Part shown: positions 17,586-26,807 of the stretch, one piece after another
Position numbering within the stretch: the stretch's first letter is position 1
Layout: each line of letters begins with the position of its first letter
Source of the DNA: Enterocloster asparagiformis
GTDB lineage: Bacteria > Bacillota > Clostridia > Lachnospirales > Lachnospiraceae
NCBI GenBank assembly: GCA_018380885.1
Contig: JAGZSY010000022.1
Span: 14,856-78,855 of the forward strand
Direction of reading: 5' to 3'
Length of the DNA: 64,000 bases
The notes under the pieces: generated by a model
Database searches by the model: none
Told to the model about the DNA's origin: nothing
Seen by the model: the letters and a program-made list of their open reading frames with translations, nothing else
Program-made: the position numbers and the translations under genes

Positions 17586-19241
17586 ATGGACAAGATGGCC
17601 GGAATACGGTTTGATCCCGGAATCAACAGGATCTTTAAGCCGCTGAAAAAAATGCAGCTGTTGACGGAGCTCCTCTTTATGGGCATGATCTCCGCCAAAT
17701 TTATTCTGCTCATCGAGGTGCAAAAAACCATCGACAGCATTTCCCTGAACAACTTAGCCGCCACATGGCAGCTGCTCAAATGCTGCGCGCTGCTGATTCT
17801 GCTGTTTTTCTTTATCAACTGCATATTCCAGTACTTTTTCCGGAATCTGCAGTACAACAGCCATTATACCCTGATCAAAAGCCTGTTCGGCATGACCCTC
17901 AAAAAAGACTACTCTTTTCACGAGAAATACGTGTCCTCCGCCGTGCTGTCCATGGTCAAGGATGACAGCAAGTTCATCTCCGACTGGAAAAGCATCGGCA
18001 TCATCACGGTGACCGGAAACGTGGTAACCATGATTTTCGCCTTCTTAATCATGCTCCGTTACAGCCCGCTCATCACTGCGATCATTTTTCTGATCATCCT
18101 CCTCTGTTTCGGCGTCACCCAGTATATCAGCAAAATCATCAGCTCCAAGACCTATGATCTGCAGGTGTCCAACACGGAGGTGAACCAAAAAATTATCGAT
18201 TACCTAAACGGCATCAAAGATATCAGACAGTACCATAAGGAATCCTTTTTTCGAAACCGCCTGGCGGATTTTATCGACGGCAATACATACCGGCACAGCA
18301 AATGCATCTCACAGTACTATTCCGTATTCACCTCCATCTACGCCGTGCTGACCACCGCCCTGCCCGTGCTGACCATCCTGATTGGAGTGATTTTAATCCT
18401 GAACCGCAGCTACACCATCGGCAGTATGATCGCGGTCTTTGCCCTGGCGGAAAATTTACAGGAGCCGGTTCTGACCATCCCTGATTTTCTGAACCTGCGC
18501 AAGCAGGCTCTGGCCATGCAGAGTAAAATACTGCCGATTTTGCAGCAGAGCGATGCCTTCTACGCCGTCAAATCTCTGGAGCCCTTTAAAGCCTTCTCAT
18601 TTCACTCGGAATCATACGCCTTCAAGGACGGCAAAACCATTCTCAACCACGTTGATTTCACGGTCAGGAGAGGCGTGCCCGTCATCATCAAGGGCGAGAG
18701 CGGAAAGGGCAAAACCAGCCTCTTCAACTTAATCTCCCGCTTTTACAGCACCCAGGGGCAGGCCGTCTCCATGGCGTACAACGGCGTGCCGGTGGAGACC
18801 ATCCCTCCTCAGCTCTACTATCAGCATGTGCTGCAAGCCCAGCAGATGCCCTACATTTTCCGCGACACGGTGCTGGGCAACATCACCCTGGGGGACGACT
18901 TCGGCGATCAGGACCTGGCCGAGGTCCTGCACACCGCCTGCCTGGACGAATTCGTGGAAGCCAAGGGGCTGGACTACGCGATTGAACAGAACGGCGAAAA
19001 TATTTCCGGCGGCCAGAAGCAGCGCCTGGGCATAGCCCGGGTTTTGCTGCGCAAACCTGATATCCTGCTGCTGGATGAGCCCACCAGCGCCCTGGACGCG
19101 GAGCTGGTGGACACGCTCACGGAGCGGGTGGCCCAGTATTGCAAGCGGCACAGCATGGCCCTGATCCTGATTTCCCACTATGATTCATTTGAGCGGTATT
19201 ACGAGGAAATGCAGCTAAACGCGGAAATAATCCGGGTTTGA
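17586..19241 (+). CDS. ABC exporter, fused membrane and ATPase domains
   Basis: 551-residue half-transporter. The N-terminal membrane domain (about 1-320) has five to six helices. The ATPase domain (about 335-551) has Walker A GESGKGKTS near 370, signature SGGQKQRLG near 473, Walker B ILLLDEPTSALD near 493 and switch ISHYDSF. This is the type IV exporter fold that works as a dimer and often handles lipids, peptides or drugs. No partner half-transporter or peptide gene is beside it, so a homodimer is likely. GGGAGGA precedes the ATG. Confidence 0.92.
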   Translation: MDKMAGIRFDPGINRIFKPLKKMQLLTELLFMGMISAKFILLIEVQKTIDSISLNNLAATWQLLKCCALLILLFFFINCIFQYFFRNLQYNSHYTLIKSLFGMTLKKDYSFHEKYVSSAVLSMVKDDSKFISDWKSIGIITVTGNVVTMIFAFLIMLRYSPLITAIIFLIILLCFGVTQYISKIISSKTYDLQVSNTEVNQKIIDYLNGIKDIRQYHKESFFRNRLADFIDGNTYRHSKCISQYYSVFTSIYAVLTTALPVLTILIGVILILNRSYTIGSMIAVFALAENLQEPVLTIPDFLNLRKQALAMQSKILPILQQSDAFYAVKSLEPFKAFSFHSESYAFKDGKTILNHVDFTVRRGVPVIIKGESGKGKTSLFNLISRFYSTQGQAVSMAYNGVPVETIPPQLYYQHVLQAQQMPYIFRDTVLGNITLGDDFGDQDLAEVLHTACLDEFVEAKGLDYAIEQNGENISGGQKQRLGIARVLLRKPDILLLDEPTSALDAELVDTLTERVAQYCKRHSMALILISHYDSFERYYEEMQLNAEIIRV

Positions 19242-19309
19242 TTTCCACGGCCGCGGCAAGCGGCTGCCAGCTCCCCTCCGGCGATCGCGGCCGCGGGCCG
19301 CCCAGGCAA

Positions 19310-19354
19310 GCAAAAATGCCCCCGCCGGAAGGGAATATCCCTTCACAGCGGGAG
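19310..19354 (-). terminator. Terminator of racemase operon
   Basis: On the minus strand an interrupted stem (TCCCGC/GCGGG plus AAGGGA/TCCCTT) is followed by GCATTTTTG. It lies between two converging genes. Confidence 0.75.
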
Positions 19355-19386
19355 CACATCCAATCTGCCGCGCTATGTCGTTTCCG

Positions 19387-20076
19387 CTATTCTACCGCCC
19401 ACATCGCCGCCCGGGCCGCGTGAATCTGCGTGGTGTCGAACACCGGCAAATCCGTATCCGCCTGGCTGATCAAAAGCCCGATTTCCGTACATCCCAGAAT
19501 CACGCCCTGGGCGCCCCGGTTCCTCTGATCCTCGATGATCCGCAGGTACTCCTTTTTGGAATCCTCAGAGATCACGCCCAGACACAGCTCGTTAAATATG
19601 ATCCTGTTCACGATCTCCATATCCGCGTCTCCGGGAACCATGACTTCAAGGCCGCGCTCCACCAGCTTTTCCTTGTAGAAATCCTGCTGCATGGTATAGC
19701 GGGTGCCCAGCAGCAGAACCCGGGAAATCCCCCTCCCGGTCAATTCTTTGGCCGTGGCCTCCGCGATGTGCAGAATGGGAATGGAAATCTGCTCTCCGAT
19801 CTGGGGCGCAACCTTGTGCATGGTGTTGGTGCAGATCACAATGCAGTCCGCTCCCGCGCCCTCCAGGCGTTTGGCCGCATCCCCCAGAATGGCGGCGCTT
19901 CTGTCCCACTCTCCTCTGGTCTGGCACTCCTCGATCTCCTGGAAATCCACGCTGTAGAGCAGGATTTTCGCTGAGTGAAGTCCGCCCAAGCGCTCCTTCA
20001 CAGCCTCATTGATCAGCCGGTAATAGGTCACCGTGCTCTCCCAGCTCATTCCCCCGATCAAACCAATGGTTTTCAT
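19387..20076 (-). CDS. Aspartate/glutamate racemase family protein
   Basis: 229-residue cofactor-free racemase of the Asp/Glu family. It interconverts L- and D-acidic amino acids through two cysteines, seen here in VICTNTMH (near residue 83) and ILGCTEIG (near 194). The N-terminal GLIGGMSWESTVTYY is typical of aspartate racemase/YgeA rather than MurI. GGAGGACAGGAG precedes the start. It is 12 bases after ybjQ on the same strand. YgeA relatives accept amino acids such as homoserine, so the substrate is open. Confidence 0.9.
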   Translation of the reverse strand: MKTIGLIGGMSWESTVTYYRLINEAVKERLGGLHSAKILLYSVDFQEIEECQTRGEWDRSAAILGDAAKRLEGAGADCIVICTNTMHKVAPQIGEQISIPILHIAEATAKELTGRGISRVLLLGTRYTMQQDFYKEKLVERGLEVMVPGDADMEIVNRIIFNELCLGVISEDSKKEYLRIIEDQRNRGAQGVILGCTEIGLLISQADTDLPVFDTTQIHAARAAMWAVE

Positions 20077-20088
20077 CTCCTGTCCTCC

Positions 20089-20400
20089 TTACACGAACCG
20101 CACCGCTGTGCCGTAGGCCATCACCTCCGCAGCTCCCTGGGCCACGGAGCTGCTGTTGTAGCGCACCGCCACAATGGCGTCAGCCCCCATGGACGCGGCC
20201 TGCTCCGTCATGCGCTGGGTGGCCGTGTTGCGGGCCTTTTCCATCATCTCGTTGTAAGAGGTCAGTTCCCCTCCCACCAGCGTCTTAAGTCCGTTCATGA
20301 TATCCTTGCCAGCGTGCACCGTCATGATGCTGGCCCCCTTCACCAGGCCCAGCATCTCAAAATTCCTTCCGCATATAGTCTCCGTCGTGACAATCAACAT
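20089..20400 (-). CDS. YbjQ/UPF0145 family protein
   Basis: 103 residues, the standard length for the YbjQ (DUF74) family, which forms pentameric rings of unknown function and is often tagged heavy-metal-binding. Typical segments are GLVKGAS, GGELTSYNEMM and GADAIVAVRYN. GGAGG lies before the ATG. It is the first gene of a two-gene operon with the racemase. Confidence 0.9.
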   Translation of the reverse strand: MLIVTTETICGRNFEMLGLVKGASIMTVHAGKDIMNGLKTLVGGELTSYNEMMEKARNTATQRMTEQAASMGADAIVAVRYNSSSVAQGAAEVMAYGTAVRFV

Positions 20401-20507
20401 ACTGTGTTCCTCCTGTACATCCGCCGGGCGAGCCGGCCTGTTTCTTTTAAGTATAGCGTATCACGGCCCGGCATTTCTTACGTTTTCATTACATTTCAAA
20501 GTCTCTT

Positions 20508-21482
20508 TCACAGCCCGCGCTCCATCCGGAATGAAAAGGCAATATCTTTTTCCGCGTCAATCCAGAAATCCCTCTCCACATCGCTTCCCCAGCTGTCGAT
20601 TCCGCCCACGCCGCGCACCGCGCCCAGAATGCAGACCACAGTCCGCCTTGCCGGAGGCAGCTCCTCCTGATGGGTGGCGCTCTCCAGCTCCAGCGCCGTG
20701 TAGGGCAGGCAGGAGCAGGCAAAGGGTCTGTCCGTCATGGAAAATTTCAGGGAAAATGCGCCCTTCCCACGCTTCTCGTTGGCCAGCACAAGGCTGCGGG
20801 TGACCACCAGCTCTTCTGTCTCCATGTGCACGCCGCAGTCCTGTGGGACCAGATAAGGCGTCACCGGCAGCCCCTTCACCTCATACCGCCCTCTCACGCC
20901 TCCGGCCATGCGGTCCGGGTAGGTCTCGCCGGAAAGCCCCTGGTATACGTACCCCTCCGCCGCCGTCGGCATGATCAGGCGCAGGCCGAACACCGGCAGC
21001 TGGGGCAGCCCCTTGGCTCCGTGATAGCGGACGTCCACGCGCACCGAACCCTGCGCATCCACCGTGTAGCCGAAATCCACCGTGGTCTGGGGTACGGTGG
21101 GCGTCCGGTAGGTGTACTCCACCCGAACCTCCCGGGCACGCACCTCCCCCTGATGCCGGTTGTTCTCCGGGGCAGTCACCCCTGTCTGCCACTCTCCGTC
21201 CGCGAACACGCGCACTTCCTCCGTCTCCACAAAGAGATCGGCTCCCATCCACATAGCGGATTTGCAGGAAAAGCCGCTGCCCCTGTCATTGTCCGTGGTG
21301 GCCCGCCAGAAGGTGGGCCTTGGGGCGCGGTAGAGCCACTCCCGGCCGTCCAGCACCATGGATACGGGCCCGCCCGCGGTGTGGGAAAAAATGTAGTCAA
21401 ACCCGTCGCCGTGAAGCCCCAGGGTCACATCCCCGTACACCACCCGCAGGCACTGCGGTCCATGTTCAGTCATACAAACCAT
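20508..21482 (-). CDS. lacM: Beta-galactosidase small subunit LacM
   Basis: 324-residue C-terminal piece of GH2 beta-galactosidase, encoded as a separate subunit. It begins with the LacM pattern (VVYGDVTLGLHG, then EWLYRAPRPTFWRATTDNDRG) and carries the active-site-completing beta-sandwich domain 5. The start overlaps lacL by 17 bases in another frame, with GGAGGTGA inside lacL as ribosome site, so it is translationally coupled. The same arrangement is established in Lactobacillus/Leuconostoc. An ATG at 21473 is also possible. Confidence 0.92.
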   Translation of the reverse strand: MVCMTEHGPQCLRVVYGDVTLGLHGDGFDYIFSHTAGGPVSMVLDGREWLYRAPRPTFWRATTDNDRGSGFSCKSAMWMGADLFVETEEVRVFADGEWQTGVTAPENNRHQGEVRAREVRVEYTYRTPTVPQTTVDFGYTVDAQGSVRVDVRYHGAKGLPQLPVFGLRLIMPTAAEGYVYQGLSGETYPDRMAGGVRGRYEVKGLPVTPYLVPQDCGVHMETEELVVTRSLVLANEKRGKGAFSLKFSMTDRPFACSCLPYTALELESATHQEELPPARRTVVCILGAVRGVGGIDSWGSDVERDFWIDAEKDIAFSFRMERGL

Positions 21483-23388
21483 AATAATAGTTCACCTCCT
21501 GCATCGCGGGCTTTGGCGTCCGGTCTGCGAACACGAGCCCATCCCCGGAAAATTCATAGTCCGAGGGCCGGTCGTCAAAGTCGCCGCCGTAGCGCAGAAC
21601 CTCCCGCCCCGTCACCTCGTCCTTCACATACAGCGCCTGGTCGATAAAATCCCAGATATAACCGCCCTGGTACATCTCATAGCAATCCAGCAATTCCATA
21701 TAGGATTTGAGGCCGCCCAGGGAATTGCCCATGTCGTGCATGTACTCGCAGAGTATAAAGGGCTTCTTGGGCTCATTGTCCAGATACGCCCTCACCCGCT
21801 CCGGCGGAGCGTACATCTGGCTCTCCATATCGGAGATTCCGTCCTCGTAGGCCCGGTTGTGGAAAACACCCTCGTAGTGCACCGGCCTGGACGGGTCCCG
21901 TTCCTTAAAATATTGCTGCATAGCCAGAAGGTTATCCCCGGCGTAGGACTCATTTCCCAGGGACCAGAACAGTACGGACACGTGGTTCTTAAAGGTCTCG
22001 AAATTGGATATGGCCCGATCCAGCACAGCCTCCCGCCACTGGGGAAGGCTGCCCGGCACGTTCCAGCTGGGCTCCACAGCCCCCATCTTCTGCCAGGAGC
22101 CGTGGGACTCCAGGTTGGTCTCCGCCATCAGGTAGATTCCGCTGGAATCGCACATATAATACCAGGGAAGCTGGTCCGGGTAATGGCAGGTGCGCACGCT
22201 GTTGATATGGTTGGCCTTTAACAGCTCCATGTCGCGGACCATATCCTCCATGCCGATGACGCGGCCGGTTCTGGCGTTCCACTCGTGCCGGTTCACGCCG
22301 TTGATGATCAGGCGCTTTCCGTTGAGGCGGATCACCTTATCCTTTACCTCGATGCGCCGGAAGCCGATGTCATAGGGCACAACCTCCACCTCAGCGCCGT
22401 CGGGCGCGGTCAGGGACAGCTCCAAATGGTACAGATACGGGTTGTGGTGATCCCACAGGCGGACGTTTTCCAGCACCTGCGGCCCCAGCTGAAGCCTGCC
22501 TGCCGCGGGAGCCGTCCCCTCCGCCGCGATCTTCCCGTCCCCGTCCCGAAGGGTCCAGCGCGCCGAATATCCGTCAAAGCAGTCCCCTGCTTCCGGATGT
22601 ACACCGCGTTCATTTTCGTGGGACAGGCGCAGGCTCAGGGAAAACGCACCCGTCCGGCAGTCCTTCTCCACCTCGGCCCTGGCCCACATATCCTCCACGT
22701 GGACCTGGGGCTTGGCGTACAGCGTCACATCCCGGAAAATGCCGGAAAAGCGGAAAAAATCCTGGTCCTCCAGGTAGGCCGCGGTCGAGCGCTTGTGCAC
22801 CTGCACGGCCAGCACATTTTTCCCCTCCCGGATATAAGGGGTCAGATCAAAGTCCGAGGGCGTGAAGCTGTCCTCCGCATAACCCACAAACTGCCCGTTG
22901 AGCCAGAGGTAAAAGGCCTGCTCCACACCTGCGAAGGAAATGCAGACCCGCTTCCCCCTTAATCCCTGTTCCAGTTCAAACTCCCGGATGTAGGAGCCCA
23001 CCGGATTATACTCCGCCTCTGAGAACTGCCCCTCCCGGGGCCCTGCATCCGGAAGGGACCAGGCCGGCCGCCGGTACAGGTGGCCCTCCCAGGGGTACAT
23101 GGTATTGATGTAGTGAATCCTGTCGTATCCGGCCAGCTCCATATGTCCGGGAACCTGGATGGAATCAAAACCCGAGGCGTCAAAATCCTCCCGGAAAAAT
23201 CCCGCCGGGCAGGTCGCGGCGCTCCGCGACCAGCGAAAACGCCAGGTTCCGTTTAAGGACTGGAACAGTCCGCATTCCTGCCGGCTGCACTCGTCCGCCG
23301 ACCTGTAAAAACGGTGATCCGAGTGGGCCGGAAGCCGGTTTACCGCGAACACCCGCGGATCGTCCAGCCATCTGATATCTGCCTGCAT
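21466..23388 (-). CDS. lacL: Beta-galactosidase large subunit LacL
   Basis: 640-residue GH2 subunit with the sugar-binding jelly roll, the immunoglobulin-like domain and the TIM barrel. The acid/base Glu is in MAETNLESHG and the nucleophile Glu in ILCEYMHDMGNS, both intact. It stops after the barrel, as LacL does, and needs LacM for activity on lactose or other beta-galactosides. The start at 23388 follows GGAGGAG. It reads from the remnant region upstream, where a preserved promoter exists. No lactose permease accompanies it. Confidence 0.94.
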   Translation of the reverse strand: MQADIRWLDDPRVFAVNRLPAHSDHRFYRSADECSRQECGLFQSLNGTWRFRWSRSAATCPAGFFREDFDASGFDSIQVPGHMELAGYDRIHYINTMYPWEGHLYRRPAWSLPDAGPREGQFSEAEYNPVGSYIREFELEQGLRGKRVCISFAGVEQAFYLWLNGQFVGYAEDSFTPSDFDLTPYIREGKNVLAVQVHKRSTAAYLEDQDFFRFSGIFRDVTLYAKPQVHVEDMWARAEVEKDCRTGAFSLSLRLSHENERGVHPEAGDCFDGYSARWTLRDGDGKIAAEGTAPAAGRLQLGPQVLENVRLWDHHNPYLYHLELSLTAPDGAEVEVVPYDIGFRRIEVKDKVIRLNGKRLIINGVNRHEWNARTGRVIGMEDMVRDMELLKANHINSVRTCHYPDQLPWYYMCDSSGIYLMAETNLESHGSWQKMGAVEPSWNVPGSLPQWREAVLDRAISNFETFKNHVSVLFWSLGNESYAGDNLLAMQQYFKERDPSRPVHYEGVFHNRAYEDGISDMESQMYAPPERVRAYLDNEPKKPFILCEYMHDMGNSLGGLKSYMELLDCYEMYQGGYIWDFIDQALYVKDEVTGREVLRYGGDFDDRPSDYEFSGDGLVFADRTPKPAMQEVNYYYGLYD

Positions 23389-23411
23389 AAGCACTCCTCC
23401 TCGCTGCAATT

Positions 23412-23690
23412 TTATTCCTTAACGGCTCCGGCCGCAACTCCGGCCAGAATATGCAGCATAATGATACCTGCCGCCAGCGTCTGCCAGGACCCCTTCCGGG
23501 CGTTGGAATCGTCTATCAGGAATGTGGTCAGGGGCCGCAGCTTGTTTTTCGGTCATGTACAGATAAGGGATGTACATGTCGTTGATAATGTTGATGTCCT
23601 TGATGATGCAGACCGTAGCCGTGGCCGGGGCCAGCTCAGGGCTTTGTGAGCGGGCGGTCACGCCCATCTTTCTGAACCTTTCATACAAAT
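23412..23690 (-). pseudogene. Remnant of sugar ABC permease (MalG type)
   Basis: Only the last 90 or so codons of a carbohydrate ABC permease survive. In one frame the segment PATATVCIIKDINIINDMY followed by YLYMTEKQ is the typical penultimate region of MalG-type permeases. A frameshift near 23550 then moves the rest (RPLTTFLID, AGIIMLHILAGVAAGAVKE, stop at 23412) to another frame. The 5' part, including the EAA loop, is gone. It ends 24 bases before lacL, suggesting that lacLM once sat behind a galactoside ABC transporter that has been lost. Confidence 0.8.
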
Positions 23691-23768
23691 TTTGTTTCGA
23701 TGTCCATCAATGAGGCCAGTATAACGGCTTTTCCCTGCGCTTGCCATGTTTTTTGTTCCTTTTTCTTG

Positions 23769-23936
23769 TCATTTTTTCAGATTCGCCGAATCTTTAAAAT
23801 TGATCTGTTTTGCATTCCGGCACTGCGCCGTGCTCATCCCCGTCAGCCTCCGAAGGCTGCGGTTGAAGCGCTCCGAATTATTGTACCCCGCCGCCTCCTT
23901 CAAGATCAGGGAGGGCTTCTGGTTATACCCGATCAT
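23769..23936 (-). pseudogene. Fragment of AraC-type regulator
   Basis: An open stretch of 55 codons whose core, KEAAGYNNSERFNRSLRRLTG, matches the end of the second helix-turn-helix of AraC regulators (the usual A..VGY.n...F.r.F....G pattern). The first helix-turn-helix and any sensor domain are absent, and the tail is frame-drifted. I read it as a decayed regulator of the neighbouring galactoside genes. It is unlikely to be functional. Confidence 0.6.
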
Positions 23937-23989
23937 CTAGTGCTTAACCCCAGTCATCGCGCCGGCCCCGGGAAATTGGCGGACCGTGG

Positions 23990-24019
23990 ATAGTACAATG
24001 GGAGGGCACAAACTGTCAA
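23990..24019 (-). promoter_or_regulatory. Preserved promoter reading toward lacLM
   Basis: Minus strand TTGACA at 24014-24019, 18-base spacer, TACTAT at 23990-23995. It points through the AraC and permease remnants into lacL and is the only good promoter found for lacLM. The rest of 23937-24169 shows no gene. Confidence 0.6.
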
Positions 24020-24169
24020 GGCGCGCATGTTCGGGGGGACGCCGCGCATACAATGATTGTGAGTATTTTCTAAGGCGCGTTTGAATATGGCGCTTTACCC
24101 CTGCGCCCGCGGTCCCGGGTCAGCCGGGGAAAAGGCGATTTTCAAATACGCCCTGGCTGGAGGTATATC

Positions 24170-25678
24170 TTGTCCGTTTTTCTGCAAATCGTATTGATCA
24201 ACCTGGCCGTTTCCTGCGACAACGTGGGCGTGATCGCCATGGCCACCCGCGGGCTGCCGGACAGGCAGGCGGCGGCCATGCGCAGGCTGGGAATCGGCCT
24301 GGCCCCGGCCTTCACCATGGCCTTCATCTGGGCGGCCGGACGGCTCTTGGATATCTCGTGGCTGCACATACGCCTGCTGGGCGGCGCGGCCATGATGTAC
24401 GTGACATGGCAGATGATGAAGGAGGGGGCCTGCTGCGGCGGGGACTGCGCTAACGCGGCCGGGGACAGAAACCGGACGGCCCCCGCGGCTGGAAACAGCG
24501 GGCAGGCGGTCCCTGCGCCCGCCTCCTGCTCCCGCAGCGGACGAACCCGCCTCGCGGCCGTGTCCATTCTGGCCTCGGACCTGACCATGGCCATGGAGAA
24601 CGCCATCGCGGTGCTCTCCGTGCTCTCCGGGGACGGCCGTGTTCCGGACGGCCGCGGCTTTATGGCGGCCGCCCTGTCGCTGCTGATCTGTCTCCCCATC
24701 CTCCTCTGGTGCAGCGGCCGGGTAGCCCGGATGATGGAGGAGGTTCCGGCGGTGTCCTGCCTCTTTGCCGGCTACATGGCCTACACGGCCGTGACCATGG
24801 CTCTCCAGGATGAATCCGTGGTCCTGTTCCTGTCCTCCGTGCACTTCCGCCACAGCCTGCCTGCGGCTGCGGCCGCCGGGATTCTGACCGCAGCGGCCGG
24901 ATACGATATGCGGAGGGAGCAGGCCTCCCGGGCAGCGCTGTGCCGGACCGGCTCCCCCCTGCGCCCCCGAGGCCTGCCCCTGCTGCCCTACACCGCGGTG
25001 GTGATTTACGCGGCGACCACCGTCCACGTCTTTGCCCACCTGGTGCGGGGCCCAGTGATCAACGGCATCGGCGTCAGCCCGGAGCTTTTGTTCGGCTTCT
25101 CCCCCTCCGGCGCGGCTGCAGTCCGGGCAGCGGGCGCGCCTCCCCATCTGCTCTCCCTGTTCACCTGCCTGCTGGCCGTGCGGGCCGCCGCCTCCGGCGC
25201 CGGGCGCGTGCGTCCCTTCAGCGCCTTCCGCCTGGTCTGCCGCCACGTGGCCGCCATGGTCGGACTCTATGTGCTGCTCTGCGGCGCGGGCTTTTTCCTG
25301 CTGTTCGGTCCCGGCGCCGCGGCCCCCCTGGACCAGTTTGGCCGCCTGGGGTTGCAGATTCTGCTCCACTGGTCCTACGCGGCTCTGTTCTTCTGCCTGT
25401 CAATTCCGTTTAAAAACAGAGCCGCAGCCACCATCTTCAGCCTTTTCTGGCTCATGGCCGAGGATATCTTGGTGGATGTGTTCTGCTACTCCGGCCATCT
25501 GCGGATTCTGGCTGGGTTTCTGCCCGAATACTACATCCACGCCCTGTCCTTTTGCACCCTCAGCCCGGTCCTGATCGCGAGATGCGCCCTGGCGGCCGGC
25601 ATCCTCATTCTGATCTTCGCGGCCCCGGCCAGACGGCGGGAGCGCGCAATCAAGGAGGCCGCCCGCAGCAGCCCCTAA
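24170..25678 (+). CDS. TerC-like membrane protein with extra C-terminal domain
   Basis: 502 residues, starting at TTG with GGAGG seven bases before. The N-terminal half is TerC/YjbE-like: LINLAVSCDNVGVIA has the paired Asp-Asn of the ion-binding helix, and DLTMAMENAIAV is the second motif with Glu replacing the usual Asp. A Cys- and Ala-rich loop (about 85-125) separates the halves. Residues about 265-502 add five to six more helices, ending like an ABC-2 type permease. TerC proteins handle Mn2+ or tellurite stress. The fusion is unusual and its role unknown. The gene is very GC-rich and single, with its own terminator. Confidence 0.75.
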   Translation: MSVFLQIVLINLAVSCDNVGVIAMATRGLPDRQAAAMRRLGIGLAPAFTMAFIWAAGRLLDISWLHIRLLGGAAMMYVTWQMMKEGACCGGDCANAAGDRNRTAPAAGNSGQAVPAPASCSRSGRTRLAAVSILASDLTMAMENAIAVLSVLSGDGRVPDGRGFMAAALSLLICLPILLWCSGRVARMMEEVPAVSCLFAGYMAYTAVTMALQDESVVLFLSSVHFRHSLPAAAAAGILTAAAGYDMRREQASRAALCRTGSPLRPRGLPLLPYTAVVIYAATTVHVFAHLVRGPVINGIGVSPELLFGFSPSGAAAVRAAGAPPHLLSLFTCLLAVRAAASGAGRVRPFSAFRLVCRHVAAMVGLYVLLCGAGFFLLFGPGAAAPLDQFGRLGLQILLHWSYAALFFCLSIPFKNRAAATIFSLFWLMAEDILVDVFCYSGHLRILAGFLPEYYIHALSFCTLSPVLIARCALAAGILILIFAAPARRRERAIKEAARSSP

Positions 25679-25762
25679 AACCGGGACGCCTGCTTCTCTC
25701 ACCGCCCGTATCAAAAAATGGGCACAGCAAAACGCATGGAAAAAACTCCTCCGCGCGCGCTG

Positions 25763-25806
25763 AGGCCGGGATGCCTGCGTTAACGCGGCTTCCCGGCCTT
25801 CTTTTT
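25763..25806 (+). terminator. Terminator of TerC-fusion gene
   Basis: AGGCCGGGA (25763-25771) pairs with TCCCGGCCT (25791-25799), with an inner GCGTTAACGC palindrome and then TCTTTTTG. Confidence 0.85.
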
Positions 25807-25865
25807 GCCCTGGCGGGCGGCAGCTTTTCAATTTGCCCAAGGGCCGCCGGCTGGCGCCCGCCCCT

Positions 25866-26807
25866 TCATTTTCCCATTTCCCCTGCATCCAGGGATTTCA
25901 CATAGGACTCCAGCTTTTTTCGCAGCCGGCCCTCCTCGTAGACAGCCCCGTTTACCTCTTTAAGAAAACGGCTGTGATCCTCGCAGGCTTCCGCGTCGGA
26001 GTACAGCCTGGCATCCATTACGCGCTCCCGCTCCACCCGGAACGCCAGCTGGTAAATCCCCCGCCGGGCGGCCGCCTCCTCCAGCATCTCGCAGCGCGGG
26101 CTCTCGCCGTAGACCCAGTCGGCCGCGGCATACGCCGCAAAATTCACCTGCAAATCCGCCTCCTCAAGCCGGATGATCTCCCCCGGCCCCCAGGTGCTGC
26201 AAAAGCGTTGTGCCAGGCTTTCCCGAACCGCCTCCACCGAGATTTCCGGCGCGAATTCCTTCAGGTTGGCCACACGTTTCCGCACGGAATCCACCCCGTT
26301 GGAGCGCAGCTTCCTGACTCCGACTGTGAGCGCCCGGCTCATGGCCTCCATATCCGCATCCACCAGGATCGTGCCGTGCAGGAGCCCTCTGCCGTCCTCC
26401 TCATACCCGGCCATGCCGGTGATTTTCCTCCCGTCAATGAGAAAATCGTTGCCGGAGTGTTCCACCGGTCTCCCGGCCAGCTCCCCGACCACGCCCCGCG
26501 CCATCTCCCGGAACGCCTCCTCCTTCTCCTGTCCGGGCCAGTACAGAAAGGTGAAATTCAGATTGCCCAGATCATGGTACACCGCTCCGCCGCCGGACCG
26601 CCGCCTGGCCACCGCGATGCCGCCGCTGCGGCAGAACTGCTGGCTGCACTCCAGATAGGCGCACTGGTTGTTCCCCAGGATCACGGACCTGTCGTTGACC
26701 CACAGATACAGGCCGCACTGCCCCTCCTCCAGCTCTCGCAGCAGCGCCTCCTCCAGCGCCAGGTTTTTGTACACCTGTACGGAGCGGGAAATCACCACCC
26801 TATTCAT
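25866..26807 (-). CDS. lplA: Lipoate-protein ligase A
   Basis: 313 residues. LplA activates free lipoate with ATP and joins it to the lysine of lipoyl domains. The signature RRRSGGGAVYHDLGNLNFT and the lysine motif GRKITGMAGYEEDGRG, with the LHGTILVD strand, are present, and the C-terminal accessory domain is complete. The start overlaps the last 8 bases of the E3 gene (ATGAATAG), so the two are coupled. Its obvious target is the lipoyl domain of that E3, because no E2 or GcvH gene is in view. Confidence 0.93.
   Translation of the reverse strand: MNRVVISRSVQVYKNLALEEALLRELEEGQCGLYLWVNDRSVILGNNQCAYLECSQQFCRSGGIAVARRRSGGGAVYHDLGNLNFTFLYWPGQEKEEAFREMARGVVGELAGRPVEHSGNDFLIDGRKITGMAGYEEDGRGLLHGTILVDADMEAMSRALTVGVRKLRSNGVDSVRKRVANLKEFAPEISVEAVRESLAQRFCSTWGPGEIIRLEEADLQVNFAAYAAADWVYGESPRCEMLEEAAARRGIYQLAFRVERERVMDARLYSDAEACEDHSRFLKEVNGAVYEEGRLRKKLESYVKSLDAGEMGK

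Noticed and set aside
20508..23388. Reading lacL/lacM as one frameshifted lacZ
   Set aside because: The break falls between complete domains, the overlap has its own ribosome site, and the two products match the known LacL and LacM ends.
23937..24169. A small gene between the AraC remnant and the TerC-like gene
   Set aside because: No frame with a start, ribosome site and plausible protein was found; only a minus-strand promoter is convincing.
24095..25369. Long open frame on the minus strand opposite the TerC-like gene
   Set aside because: Gly/Gln/Arg/His-rich low-complexity translation typical of antisense frames in GC-rich DNA; no ribosome site or domain.
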